DNA of 64,000 bases from Corinectria fuckeliana (GCA_019137255.1 WPDH01000074.1:186001-250000), one strand, 5' to 3'; numbered from the stretch's first letter, positions 11,297 through 22,719 are shown. Notes: generated by a model not told the origin, from the sequence alone. Numbers and translations: made by a program.

Positions 11297-11785
11297 TTAG
11301 CAGAGACAGTCGCAGCATTCGAAACTATAAGAAATTGTCAGTGAAGAGGCGCCAGACAGACGGATGGGCGAGAGGGAACATTGACTGACCAGCATTCGCA
11401 CCCCTCTTCGCAGGCGCAACAACAACAGAGCGCAGCAAGACAGCCCGTCAGGCAGCCGCCGCCGCCCTTCTGCTGCTTAGGCGGCGGGGGCGCCTGTTGG
11501 TACTGCATGGGCTGCTGTCCCTGCGGGGGGCCGTAGTACTGGCCCTGAGGAGGACCGTACTGGCCTTGGGGAGGGCCGTATTGGCCTGGGGGAGGGCCGT
11601 AGGACTGCGAGGCGGGATGTTAGCTTTGTGCACTCGCAAGCATCGTGATGGCAGAGGCGCATGGCAGAGGCGCAATGGGCACACTGGGCGCAGTGGTCGG
11701 TCGGTTGGTGACGATGGTGTTTGCTTACGGGCTGGGGGTGCTGGGGATAGCCTCCTCCCTGGCTGTAGTAATCTTGGTTGGACAT
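11297..11785 (-). CDS. Small cysteine-rich CYSTM-domain protein
   Basis: Three exons, 11729..11785, 11390..11604 and 11297..11324, joined to exactly 300 nt (99 aa). The N-terminus is Gly/Tyr/Pro/Gln rich with a tandem repeat of YGPPQGQ type (about residues 20-45). The C-terminus is a cysteine-rich membrane-associated segment: CLTGCLAALCCCCACEEGCE, then CCFECCDCLC at the very end. This matches the CYSTM layout known from small tail-anchored stress-tolerance proteins in fungi and plants. The last intron (11325..11389) has the less usual donor GTCAGT; it is supported because the 28-nt final exon supplies the expected Cys-rich end and a stop. Without splicing the frame would run on into sequence lacking cysteines. 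Role inferred only from family: membrane-anchored stress or metal tolerance. Confidence 0.78.
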
Positions 11786-12438
11786 GATGGGCGAGTGGAA
11801 ACTCGACGCGGTCGATGACGAGGTATAGCAAGCGAGCGAGCTGACGTTGGTGACGTTGAATGGCCTGGAGATGCAAATGAATAAATATGAACGAAGGAGG
11901 GAGGGAGGGAGGGAGAGAAGGAAGAGGTCAGAGTGCTAATACTGGATCAGATAGCCTGGCACACCTGGGTCGGGGTGGCCGCCCTCTCTATTACTACGTA
12001 GGTCTACGGTCGGAGATCCTTGGGCCGAGTGGAGTACTAGTACGGAGGGTGCTTGAGCACAGTGAGTGGCACTAGGTAGCACTGTGTACTTCGTACGCAT
12101 AATTACTTGTTACCAGCCGCAGTGGAGTGGCTGTGCAGGCCCGGGAGGAACCTCCCGTTGGAGGATCCATGCCATGTTACTTTCCGTTTTGTTTATTATG
12201 TACAGTTACTACTCATGTAATTGTGCATGGGGGGGATGTTTCCCTTGTGTTTGGGCCAAGCTCCAGAGTTGAGTAGTGGAGAGCTCCGTACAAAGTATCT
12301 CACCATCTCACACCGTAGAGTTTTCTGTTCGGCATGGTGTTGCCGGTTGCAGGTACTCAAGACAACTACTACTATAATCACTGCACGTGGACCTACGGCA
12401 GTGTGCTACCTACGTTCCCATGGCGATGGATAGAGGAA

Positions 12439-12471
<33 letters not shown>
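12439..12471. repeat. (GAT)11 microsatellite
   Basis: Eleven uninterrupted GAT copies in intergenic DNA. Confidence 0.95.
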
Positions 12472-14120
12472 ACAGACGGCAAAGACGAGCCAAGCCACAT
12501 TTGATGCGCGCGCTCTCTGATGGATGCAACCAACCAGGTACTATGTAGTCAGTTAGCGATAGATCTGAGGGCGTGCGTAGCTGACGACTGATGGACTGCG
12601 CGATGTCAATTGATGATACTAGATGCTTGATCGAGACCTAACCTGCCTTGCAGAAGACGATTGGTATGCGCCGCGATGCAAGGCTCATCCTGAATAGGTA
12701 GTTACACAGCTTCTTGTAATAGGTATCAACCCGAATCAGTATCTACTATCCGTACAATAGACTCCCATCATTCTACCCTTTTTCCTCTCGGCCTCGACAT
12801 CCATCCATCCCAAAGCCACATTCGTCTAGTTTGCCTCATCGAACACGTACGCACACCTCGCCATCCTGAACTCCCCCGAGTTCCAAGACCCGCGTTCGCC
12901 GGTGCCGTTTTTCCCGAGTGCCACACACACCACACACAAACGGGACGGGGCATTTTATTTTAGGCGATCTCCCCACTCTACGGAGTATGTAAGGAGCCTA
13001 GATTTGGCCTACCATGTATTACGTAATTGGTGCCGACCCTAGCACTTCACGACCCCAGCTTATTATTTCCTCATCCTCACCTCTGTCTGTTTGCTGTTTG
13101 TAGGGTATAAAGGTATTCCTGTCGGTCTAGATATGTAAGTCGATCTCCTTAGATACGTCATATAAGTGACTCGGACGGTAGAGACAGCGGTCACGTGAAG
13201 CCGACGACCAACCAGCGTTCGTTACTTACTTGATGGTGATTGGCGGGAGCAAACCTTGGCCGAACGAACTACATGCCATCAACCATCAACCATCAACTCA
13301 ACTCTGTGGCACCAACGAGTACAAGATGAAATGGCCTCGAACTTTTCCGCTTTGTTTGCACGATTGACAATGGAATGACCCCGGTCGTACTCGACCCTCC
13401 CGAACCGCGATTGTATGGCACAATGGAGTCATCCGCCTCGGGCCACTAGTCTCAGCAATAGTGTCGTAGGGCGCACGTCGCTGTCCAGCTAATCACGTCG
13501 CTTCAGCGTGCAGCGGCTCATGATCACCGTCCTCGTGACTTCCAAGCATCGCACCGCGGATGCGCTGTTGGCCTCGGGATCTGTGCCTATTTGCTTCAAT
13601 TCTCCTTCATCTCCCGTGGCTATAAAGGCCGTCTGCATCCTCCGTAACTTGGTCCCGTCCTCTTCCGCCGCAATTCACTTACATCCGCTTCCCTCCCTCA
13701 TGCCCAGATCAATCGTCCAATCCCTCCTCAAACGCAATGGCGCTGAATCATGGGGCATACGGTTGCCTGACCGCTCTCTTCCGCCGCGTATCAGCTCTTT
13801 ATGGCGCCAACGCCTGCTCAAACAGTGATTCCGTCTCCACGATGGCTCTGCATCATGCTTCGCCGTTTGGACTTGATGTCTGCTGCCTCTTGCACGCTCG
13901 CCCATAAAAGCCCTTCGGCAACCCAAAAGACGAGAATGCTCGCACTTTATACACCAACTCGAGTCGATCCGCTTCCACATCCAGCTTGGTTTTTTCGAGC
14001 CTTCTCCTTCTACTACAGAGCACGAATCTGCTATACAGCTGGCAACACCCTAAATACTAGCTTCCATGCATCAGTGAACTGGTACAATTTGTCCTCGATA
14101 TCCTGCACATTCTCCTTTCT

Positions 14121-14127
14121 TATATAT
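14121..14127 (+). promoter_or_regulatory. Possible TATA box (TATATAT)
   Basis: TATATAT about 70 bp upstream of the ATG at 14198, within a pyrimidine-rich stretch. Position relative to the transcription start is unknown. Confidence 0.3.
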
Positions 14128-14197
14128 CCTCTTCCACTTCGTCTTCCAATCCACCCTCGGGTGGGCGCTCTCCGCTGAGCACATCCAGCACCTCACA

Positions 14198-15994
14198 ATG
14201 GAGACCCAGCCGGGGGACGACGACTCCGCAGAGTCACAGCCGCCTCAGGACCAGCAGCCACCGCAAGCTGCGCAAGCTGTTGGCCTCGAACAGCCCTCCT
14301 CCGCTCAGCAGACTTCTGAGCCCCCTTTCCAGCCTCTTGGCCCATCTCCCGTCTCGCAACAACGGACCCCTCTGCCTGCCTCGGCTCCGCCAGCTCTTGA
14401 TGTTCACGTTGGCTGGGAGACAATCAACAAGACAATGAACGTATGTGACTTCTGCAACAACAGAGGCCATAAAATTCTCCAGCGATGTAATGAGTGCGAG
14501 TTCTTAATCTGCAGGGGGTGCTTTGACGCCGGTAAACTAGACTCCAGGCACATCATCGACCCCGAGACCGTCAAATGGGTCCTTAAAGAGGCTGAAAAGA
14601 AGCCCACGAGGGCGAGGAGAGCGCCAACGACGAAGAGGAGCACTCGGACACGAGGAACAGGCCGCCCGCGCGGTCGTGGAGGGCGAGCAGGGAGAGCCGT
14701 TGCTTCGCGAGCAGCCACTGCCACCACTGAAGATCCTGCCAGCCCATCTCCAACACTCATCAGCCAGGATGAGAGCATGGCAGATGCCGGCGACATATCG
14801 GAACAAGGAGACCAGGTTGTCGATCCTGCTCAGCATCAGCCTGCCACCACACAGGAGTACAGCAGCGTGCCTCCTGCCCTGCCTCAACCAGGGCCAATGG
14901 AAGAGGTAGCTCACCTCAAAACACCCCTTAGTTGTCCTTCACTAACATTGAGCCAGGTTCAGTTCCATAGACAACCGCCGCAACTGGCGCGGCCGCTGCT
15001 CCCCAACCCGCCCTCCTATATCGATCCCCCCGTAGGACTCCGGCGTGACCGTCTTCCCCAAGCGGCCGAAGATCAAAAACCACGACGACCAGTGCCAGCT
15101 CGTCTAGTCACTGCACCTCGGCCTCTTCTTCCCCGGCCAAGCCCCTACGAAGAGGGCGCCCATATCTCCCCGAGGCCTCAATCCTCCTTCACTCATAACA
15201 CATATGGGAACCAGATCCAGCGGCAGGATAGTCGAGGTCCAAGAGGCCATCTGGCCCGTGAGGAACGAGGGTACCGGTACCAGCCTTATAGAGTAGAGTC
15301 GCCTCGTCCGCCAGCGCCCCGGCAAGAGTATCAGATCCCTAGAGCTCTGGCGGGAGATCGCCGTGGGGAAAGGCACGGCACTTACAACTACCCCCCGACT
15401 TTGCGTGGGAGTTATTCGACTCCCCACAACAGGCAGCTTCCGCCCCTGTATGTGATGGAGCCCGGAGGCAGTGGGCGTCCTGCGGAGTGGGCATACCCCG
15501 GGAATCATCAGGAACCGTTTCCCCAGGCCAGCTACTCCCTGCCTCCCATCCGCGATCTCGGAGCGGCTTCTCCTAACACTCCAGCTCCGTGCCATGTCTC
15601 TGCGCAACAAGAGCAACAGCCTTACACCCAGCAACGGTCCGACGCGGAGGAGTCACTCATCCAGCGCATCGGCTACCAGCTCGAGGCCGACGCCCTCACC
15701 ACCCGCGCCGATTTCCCGGACTCGCCCCTCGACCACTGCCTCCGCCACGAGGTCTCCCGGGCCTGGTCCCGCCGCGGCGCCGCGACCAGTCCCCTCCGCG
15801 AGACCGTCTCCCCCACCGGCGCCGAAGACGTCGGCGCCGCCTTCCGCCACCTCCTTGGCGCGACCTACTTCGCCGCTATCCGCCTGCGGCTGGAGGTCCA
15901 GAATACCGCGCGCCAATGGCTGTCCGACACGGAGAGGCAGCTGTGTGCCGACGGACTCATGGTGCGCGTGCGAGACGCTAGCCAGCTCAACTGA
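14198..15994 (+). CDS. Cys-rich ZZ/RING-like zinc-binding protein, unknown role
   Basis: Open frame of 598 codons from the first ATG. Residues about 84-115 hold six cysteines and a histidine in a ZZ-like layout (CDFC, 10 residues, CNEC, 4 residues, CRGC, then a His after GKLDSR), preceded by WETINKTMN. Next comes a basic AT-hook-like stretch (RGTGRPRGRGGRAGRA) and a long disordered Pro/Gln/Arg/Tyr-rich part. The last 110 residues look globular and charged (from EESLIQRIGYQLEAD to the stop) and match nothing I recognise. A 51-nt segment 14906..14956 has a GTAGCT donor, CTAAC branch site and CCAG acceptor, and is stop-free and a multiple of three, so it may be an intron; spliced length would be 581 aa. 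Zinc and AT-hook motifs suggest a chromatin or nuclear role, but this is inference only. Confidence 0.7.
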   Translation: METQPGDDDSAESQPPQDQQPPQAAQAVGLEQPSSAQQTSEPPFQPLGPSPVSQQRTPLPASAPPALDVHVGWETINKTMNVCDFCNNRGHKILQRCNECEFLICRGCFDAGKLDSRHIIDPETVKWVLKEAEKKPTRARRAPTTKRSTRTRGTGRPRGRGGRAGRAVASRAATATTEDPASPSPTLISQDESMADAGDISEQGDQVVDPAQHQPATTQEYSSVPPALPQPGPMEEVAHLKTPLSCPSLTLSQVQFHRQPPQLARPLLPNPPSYIDPPVGLRRDRLPQAAEDQKPRRPVPARLVTAPRPLLPRPSPYEEGAHISPRPQSSFTHNTYGNQIQRQDSRGPRGHLAREERGYRYQPYRVESPRPPAPRQEYQIPRALAGDRRGERHGTYNYPPTLRGSYSTPHNRQLPPLYVMEPGGSGRPAEWAYPGNHQEPFPQASYSLPPIRDLGAASPNTPAPCHVSAQQEQQPYTQQRSDAEESLIQRIGYQLEADALTTRADFPDSPLDHCLRHEVSRAWSRRGAATSPLRETVSPTGAEDVGAAFRHLLGATYFAAIRLRLEVQNTARQWLSDTERQLCADGLMVRVRDASQLN

Positions 15995-16608
15995 GCGAAC
16001 TTGTCCAATGACTTCCTTTTCTTATCTTAGCTTATCAAATAAAGGTGAGGTGGAAGAGGTCCGTAGCCTCTTTGGTTTCAGGCGTCAAAGGTTACAGTGT
16101 GCGGCAGTGTGCGGACTTGATACCCAGGAACATGTCAGTTAGTCAGTTGGTTTCGGTTTAGTCAGCTAAGGACATGCACGGTAGAAGACCCAGAAGTTAT
16201 CTAGGGCATTACTGACTCTTCGTCTCTTCTCTGCCTCAAGTCTCTGTAAGCTCGTATATCGAGCAAATCCTGTTTCGTCGTCCCCCCTAGTAATGAGTAA
16301 GATGCTGCAAAGTAAGTAGGTGGTTTGCAACTTGGTCCCCAGCGGGAAAAACATTCCTTCACACCAGCACGGCACTATTGTACGCCCACATGAAAGAAGT
16401 ATGCCAATCACGTATTCTTTTCGTACCAGGCTGCTTCAGCGGCATCCTAAAACTGTACAGACTTCGTCATAAAAGAGACCGCGCCCACCGTTTCAGAATC
16501 ATTAGAATCGTGAGGTCCGCTGGTTTAACTCTCTTTCTACCTGCAATCTTTTCCCTTTTCCTCCTCCCATCCTAAACCCCGATCATGAGAAAAAACTCTC
16601 CCACAAAT
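15995..16608. other. Convergent 3' intergenic region
   Basis: 614 bp between the stops of the ZZ-like gene and eIF3d. A/T-richer than the coding DNA; presumed 3' UTRs. No gene seen. Confidence 0.5.
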
Positions 16609-18533
16609 CTACTGCTCCACGCCCTCCTCGGGCTGGGGGGCCTCTACCTCGTCCTCGTCCTCATCGTGGTCGAAGGTGCTAGTGGGAACCTCGTAGAGGC
16701 GGAGGATAGACTTGTTAGGGTCCTTGACGAGGACGAACTTGGACTCTTCCTCTCCGCGGCTCAGGCACATGTCGGCAATGGTGCGGACGATACCCCAGCC
16801 GTTGGACAGGGACAGGTTCATCTGGTTGGCGAAGTCGCGGGGCTTCCAGCCCACGACGCCCAGGACGACGTGCTTGTCGTTGGTTTTGGGGTTCACGCGG
16901 GAGACGAAACTAGGAGCGGAAGGTTAGCTTCGCACAGAGAGAGAGAGATTCACGCTTGTATCACAGGTGTTCGGAAGGGCATACCCAAGCTTCATCACGT
17001 CGGCCTTGGCCAGGATACTCTGCACGGTCCATCGAGCCAGCTTGCAGCTGTTGTTCTTCATCTCGGTAGCGACGACGGCACCGCGCTGGGCGACGAGCTT
17101 GCTGCGCCAGTCGAGGGCGCCACCGCTGCCCTGGGCCTTGTTGTCGAACTCGTTGAGCGCCTTGATGGTCATGTGCTGGTCCTCGCCGCTGATGCCGTTC
17201 TTCTGCACGGCGTCGACCTCGGTTCGCACAATCAGGTAGACAGGCTCCTCGTCGTTGGTCGAGAGATCGAAGCGTCGGTACTTGTAGGCCTTGCTGGCAG
17301 GAGGGTCGGTGTCCTCGGAGGAGTTGTAGAAGGGGTTGGCGTGGGTCATCTCGACCTTGGACGACTCGTTCTCGTTCACAACCTGGTTGGCGAAGTTGTG
17401 GTTGATGTAGGTGGCCTCCTCGGCCAGGGCGGTGGGCTGGTTGACGGTGTCCTTGCTGCCGTCGGCGGCATCGAGAGGGGCGTCGGCGGCGTTCTCGTTG
17501 ACCGTCACCATGTCGAGAGCAGCGTTCTCGCGCTTGTCCAGGAAGATCTTGTTGCCCTGTCGCGAAATAACAATGTCCCAGGGGTAGACGGACCGGGGCG
17601 AGCACATGAGCATGGAGAGGATGCTGTCGGTGGCGAAGATGGTGGCCTCGCCCTTGTCGGCGAGCTCCTGGATGACGGGGTCGGAAGAGGTGGTGACGTT
17701 GTAGGCGGCACGGTCGATGGGTGTGAGCTTCTTCTCGGTGCCCTTGACAGGTTGCTTGTCGTAGGATCGGTCATAGTAGTAGAGGAAGCCGTAGTCGTCG
17801 ATATCCTCGCCGTCGTCGGTCTCGAGGTTCAGCTTGGCCAGACGGTTGAAGTCGATCTCCTCCAGCAGCTTCCACTCAGCCTTGATGTTGACACTAGCAT
17901 CACGGTTGCGAGCAGGCTTGTCGTAGTCCTTCCAGCCAAAGCGACGGCCTCCACGACCGCCGCCACGACCTCCCCGGTCGTTGTAGCCTCCGTAGCCGCC
18001 TCGGCCGCCGCGCTGGTTGCCGCCGCCCTCGGTCCTCTGCAGGGCTTGTCGGCCGCCACGGGCATTTGTGGCGGCACCGCGCTGGCCGCGGCCGCGGGTG
18101 AAGACGGCACCACGGCCGAACCGGGTCTTGGTTGAGTCTCGGGTGTTGCTGACGACGGAGAAGGACGACTCGTCTTCGGCGGGCGGGGCGTTGAAGGTGA
18201 CGGCGTGGCTGGAGCCGTAGACTTGCTGGTCTACAAAGATGAGGGAGGGGTCAGTATATATTTATATATATGTATATGTATATGTATATATATGGATGGG
18301 AGGGAGTCTGATGGAATCTTACCCCTGAAGTTGCGGTTGTACTGCGCGCGGCCACCGCGACCGCTATCCTTGCCCTCGGTGGTCCAGTCCGCCATGCGGC
18401 CCAGCTTGTCGCCCTTGGAGAAGGGCGCATAGGGAACGCCGTTGAGGGTGGTCTCGGTGGTGACGGAGGGACCCCAGCCGTCGCCGGCGGGGCAGCTTTC
18501 GCAGATCTGAACGTAGTCGAGAGAGTCCGCCAT
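16609..18533 (-). CDS. Translation initiation factor eIF3 subunit D
   Basis: Three exons, 18323..18533, 16985..18230 and 16609..16909, joining to 585 aa, the expected length for eIF3d (Moe1 in fission yeast). N-terminus has the family motif WGPS and the GDKLGRMADW segment; residues about 95-155 form an Arg/Gly-rich region (RGGRGGYGGYNDRGG type) that binds RNA; the cap-binding-like core follows (KAEWKLLEEIDFNRLAKLNL, FATDSILSMLMCSPRSVYPW) and the protein ends in the conserved segment with VLGVVGWKPRDFANQMNLS and an acidic tail. eIF3d is the eIF3 subunit at the mRNA exit of the 40S ribosome and can contact the 5' cap on selected mRNAs. Splice joins preserve phase at both introns (phase 1 and 2). 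Convergent with the ZZ-like gene; tandem with the bZIP gene upstream. Confidence 0.95.
18255..18294. repeat. TA/ATATGT-rich microsatellite in eIF3d intron 1
   Basis: Alternating TATATA/TATATG run inside the 92-nt first intron of eIF3d (18231..18322). Confidence 0.85.
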
Positions 18534-19123
18534 GTTGGGTGGTTTGAGATGCGGCGGTTCGGCGTGCGCGTGCGGGCGAGGCTTGAATTTGGACGTCGAC
18601 GATGAATTTGTGGTGGGGTGTGGGGCACCCTGCGTGCCGAAAAAAATTGCCCAAAAGCCCCGCGGCACACTGTAGAGTTGTGGGCATGTCACCAGCCACA
18701 ATCGCAGCCACGCTTTTCCCCCTTGTTTATTGGGTTGTGGCTGTAGGGTAAGTCAATTACCGAGATCTGCCAGGAGAGTAGCGTGAACAATGCCAGAGCA
18801 GTGTCTACCTACTACTACTACTATCTAATTAGTAGGTAAGTAGGAGCCGAAGTACGTACATGTATAAGTCATGAGATACTCCGAATAATCTCTAAGCCTA
18901 ACGTTTAAGAATCCGCCACGAGTGTGTTCTCGTAGCTGTGGAAGTGACATTTTATTCTTGTCTCATTGTACATCAAAATATTACAACAAGGCACATAGAC
19001 TGACTATTGTACATTTGCTTCCCCATCATCGTAACTCCCAAAAACGTCAACCGGAATATTCTGTATATCCCACCCATACTCCTGACTTCACGTCCACGAC
19101 GCTCTACATACCAATCTATCAGA
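18534..19123. other. Intergenic, eIF3d promoter and bZIP 3' end
   Basis: 590 bp. Holds the eIF3d promoter/leader next to 18534 and the 3' UTR of the bZIP gene near 19123, with CTACTA/TAGGTA repeats at 18809-18845. No coding frame seen. Confidence 0.5.
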
Positions 19124-20530
19124 TCACCACATGACCACATCTGACTTCCGAGTAAACAAGGCGTCTAGCGCATCCCGCACTTCAAACTCCTCCATCACAG
19201 CGCCAAAACTGTTGTTACCCAGGTTAGTAAGAAACATTTACCAGCCAAGAAGGCGGTATGGGCTCACCCGTAACATCTCACTTTCCGGACCAAGTCATCC
19301 GTCAGCCTCTGAAAGTCCCCCACTTCGAGCTCTTGTGCCCTCGGATGAGCCAACAGCATCCCCCACGCCATGACTGGAGTAACCTCGCCGTCGAGATCTA
19401 GCTTCTTGCTGAGATCCAGCAGCGTCGCGAGGTCCGCCTTGGTCGGCTGCCAGGTCCCATGCCCCCACGCGGCGTCGCCCTGGAGGTGAACGTGGCCGAA
19501 GGGGAGATCTGGCCTCGAATCCGGAAAAGGTTCTGGCGGACACGACGCCATGAGTGCGTGGCCACACGGCTCCCCCTCTGGCTCATCTTTTCGCTCAAGT
19601 AGAAACTGAAGGTGCGGCTTGCAGATTCTCTCTAGACTACATGACCCCTCGAAGACATCGAATGAGTTAGCCAGCCAGCCTGATTACGATGCATAACCCT
19701 GTCTCCCGCCCACCTGTGACATGACGAGGCTCTCGTCAAATCACTGGAGGAGAGACGAGATGGAGGCCTTGGACTTGGAGGGGAGGTTGTCGTACGTTAA
19801 AACGAAATCAATGCCTGCTTGTTCCACATCCATACCTCCTAGACCTGGCGGCGGCGGCTGCTGGCCGGACACCTGGCGCTGACGGTCGGGCAAAGACGTC
19901 TGGCCCGAAGATGTCATTGATGGCGTCGTAGAATGTGTAGTCAGGGGTGGAGTGAAGGCGCTGGATCCAGGGCCGTGACTGGTTCCGCTCCCGGGACTCC
20001 CAAGCTGGATACCGTTCTCTACTAGGGCATCCCGCAGGTGCTTATTTTCTTCGGCCAACCTCTCCCTGTCTAGTGAGACATTGCTGAAAATCTCCTTGAG
20101 CCTGAGGACCTCGTCTTCCAAAGCCTTAATGTAGAGCTCCTTCCTCTCTCGATGGGTCCTAGCGGGTGGGCGTGAGATTGGCGTCGTGGTCAAGACAACA
20201 TGCGGTGGACATACCTCTGGGCTTGCCGATTAAGCTCTTGACGCCTTGTCAGAGCCGGTTTGCTGTTGGGCTTTGGGCCACGCTTCTTTGGCAGGTTTCC
20301 TTCTGATCCCGGTCATCAGCCGCTGCATGGCCGAGAGAGCAGCATGTACTAGGGATGTCCTTACCGCGGGTTGTTTTCTTGTCGGAGAGGGCCTGAAGGA
20401 TATTTAGGTCAGGCCCCGAGGACCCGGCCTTGTCCTCCCCCTCTGAAGTCACGACTCCCCGGCCTGGAGACATTGACGACGACATGGAGCGCTGTGAAAC
20501 GGCGGGGATGTGCGACGAAGAGGAAGCCAT
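19124..20530 (-). CDS. bZIP transcription factor
   Basis: Five exons, 20365..20530, 20215..20302, 19796..20158, 19268..19636, 19124..19208; total 1071 nt, 356 aa. The basic region (RRQELNRQAQR, intron, THRERKELYIKALEDEVLRL) is at about residues 73-105 and is followed by heptad leucines (EIFSNVSLDRERLAEENKHL). It has the NRxAQ core of AP-1/Yap-like fungal factors, with His where most have Ser, Phe or Cys. After a Ser/Thr/Gln/Pro linker, the C-terminal half carries the domain FVLTLERICKPHLQFLL ... TPVMAWGMLLAHP ... KVRCYGFGAVMEEFEVRDAL, which recurs in a group of fungal bZIPs. Intron 3 (19637..19795, 159 nt) uses donor GTACGA; it is needed to reach this C-terminal domain. Intron 2 has tandem acceptors (see findings). 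Divergent from the acyltransferase gene. The specific regulon is unknown. Confidence 0.85.
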
Positions 20531-21730
20531 GACTGGCCGCCTCGCTTATAGACGGATGATCGTCCTTCAAGATAGATTAGCTTGGAGGAATTTGTCATCG
20601 AGTGCCCAGGTAAGGTTTGCAAGGTGGCGGCGGGTGGCAGACCGGGGTTCGTAATGCCGCGGACTACCTAGTACCTAGACGACCACCACACTGGGCTGGA
20701 TGCAAGGGACGTACAGTGTTGTGCCTAGCGCCTGGCTGCCCTTTGGGACGGATCAAATAGCGAATTGATGTCCCTGCAAACCGCGTAGACAATGACCGTA
20801 TTCCTAACGGGGACGATGGTAGTTGACAAGCAAGTCTTGCTTTGAGATTTGAGAGGTTGATTATGCGACGCTCTGAGCAGGGTTGATGGCGGCTCGGGGG
20901 CGGAACAACGGTGCGTCGGCACTTTGAATGCAGCGACCAGAGCGTCACCCGGATAGCGTCTAGTGCTCGGGACAGACGGCTTAGGTAAGTGGGAGTGATA
21001 GAAGCACTTTGAAGAGCAATCCTCCGCCTCCTCCGAAGCTTACCCACCTCGCTGCCCTTTGTCGGGTCAGATAAGATACGTAAGGCTGAAGGAGCAGTGC
21101 CGTTCACGGCAGATATAAGCACCTGACGAGGTGGAGGCGCGGGGATGGCCAGAAGTGACGTTTGAAGCCCTCGAGGAAGGACGATGGGTCGTGTGATGCC
21201 GATTGAGCCTGCGAGAGAAGCACGGCAGAACAAAAGGAAGCGAAGAAAAAAGACTTGGAACCCAGCTCGACGAAAGATCCAGACGGTCCAGAGTCAGGTC
21301 GCAGGAGAAGTACGGAGATGCGTCTTCACATATCTAAGTAGGTAAGCCCTCCAAACCCGAGAGGACAGCCGCTAAGAGCGGCAACCCCGCCGAGTGACTA
21401 AGCTAGGTACTTAAGCATGGAGAAGTCCCGTCTCTAATAAGTTATTCCACTTGGCACTGCTCACAAGGGCGTCGGGCGCAGCCTCGTTCTGGACTGCGGT
21501 GATATGGACTGACCAATGAGATGTTTTGGCCTGGCAGATTCGAGTCCATCAGCTCCCCCAGGTATTAGGTAGTACTTCGTAACCATTAGTACAAATACCT
21601 CTGGAACGAATGTCGTCATCCATTGTCTCAACGGTTGCTGTTTGTAAACTCAGATGTGCGGATTGACAACCCTGGCTTCAAACACTGTACGAGCTGAAGG
21701 GGCCTGCTTCCGACATCAACAAATAATATC
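20531..21730. promoter_or_regulatory. 1.2-kb divergent upstream region, bZIP/acyltransferase
   Basis: Shared 5' region of two divergent genes. One TACTTCGTA at 21573. A minus-strand frame at 20664-21233 is Arg/Ser/Pro rich without recognisable domain, and I leave it uncalled. Confidence 0.45.
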
Positions 21731-22719
21731 ATGGCTCAATCTAGTGCTCGTCAATCCCACGTCAGGGGTCTCGTCCTCACCGTGCCATGGTCGCTTTATC
21801 TCCTCTTGGCCGACGTTGCCCTGTCACTCTTGTTGCCGTTTAAAGTCATCTCGCCTCGCCTTGTGTATAACGCATCGTCTCTCATTGCACAGTCCGTTTG
21901 GGCCTGGATCCAGGCCATATTTTCCCGTTTCAATGGGGCTCACATCTCCATCTCTGGCGACGTCCTCCCCTCGGGCGAGTCGGCAATCGTCGTAGCGAAC
22001 CACGTCGCCTGGTCTGACTTTTATCTCATCCAGGCCCTGGCTCAGAGATCCGGCATGCTAGGGCGATGCCGGTACTTCGCCAAGGCACAGCTGCGTCTGG
22101 TTCCCTTCTTGGGCTGGGGATTATGGGCTATGGGTATGCCTCTTGTGAGCCGCAACTGGTTGAAGGACAAGACGGAGTTAGACCGTGTGTTCTCCAACAT
22201 CGTCCAAAGAGCCTTTCCGACATGTGAGTAGTACTTCGTACCTGGCTGGGCCACCAATGTAGCGGCTCTCATGCAGGACTAACATTGCGGGCAGGGCTTA
22301 TCAGTTTCAGCGAGGGCACTCGCTTCACCCAGCACAAGTACGAAGAGTCTCAGGCCTTTTGTAAGACGGCAGGTCGGCGGCAGCCGCTGCATCTACTCTA
22401 CCCCCGCACTAAGGGCTTCATCACCACGGTGCAGCACCTCCGAAAGGCGCCGCACGTCACGGCAGTGTACGACTTCACAATAGCCTATCAACACCAAGGG
22501 GTGTTCCAGAAGGCACCGTCCATGTGGCAAACGCTCAGCGCGCCGGGGATTAGTGACAAAGGCGGATACAAGTTCCACGTGCGTGCGCGGCGATTTCCCA
22601 TTGACTCCCTACCGACCAAGGACGAGGAACTGGCAACTTGGCTGGAACAGCTCTGGACGGAGAAGGGTGAGTGGCTCGAAACGCAGAGACAAGTATGGGC
22701 ACTTGATGGGCAGATATGA
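21731..22719 (+). CDS. Lysophospholipid / glycerol-3-phosphate type acyltransferase
   Basis: Two exons 21731..22223 and 22295..22719; 305 aa as drawn. The PlsC-type acyltransferase motifs are visible: NHVAWSD (NHx4D catalytic His/Asp, about residues 90-96) and, across the intron, FSEGTRF (glycerophosphate-binding EGTR) with a VPFLG-type and PRTKGF segment. One N-terminal hydrophobic stretch (PWSLYLLLADVALSLLLPF) anchors it in a membrane. Family role: esterifies acyl-CoA to a lysophospholipid, in the phosphatidate or phosphatidylinositol branch, usually at the endoplasmic reticulum (Cst26/LCLAT-like proteins have this layout). Exon 2 contains a perfect GTGAGT (22666) and a CCAG acceptor (22755) that would replace the last residues by a hydrophobic tail, so the C-terminus is uncertain. 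Divergent from the bZIP gene. Confidence 0.85.

Larger units (their letters stand above)
11786..14197. other. 2.4-kb divergent upstream region
   Basis: Lies between the starts of the CYSTM gene (minus) and the ZZ-like gene (plus). Contains a (GAT)11 run, TAGGTA words, one TACTTCGTA (12087) and one TACGGAGTA (12979), and TATA-like words (13107, 13623, 14121). Pyrimidine-rich from about 13590 on, consistent with a leader for the gene at 14198. Frames at 13508-14178 show no recognisable domain. Confidence 0.5.

Noticed and set aside
16585..18135. 516-aa plus-strand frame opposite eIF3d
   Set aside because: It is an antisense shadow of a GC-rich conserved gene; its Val/Gly/Leu-rich composition comes from the complementary codons and has no domain.
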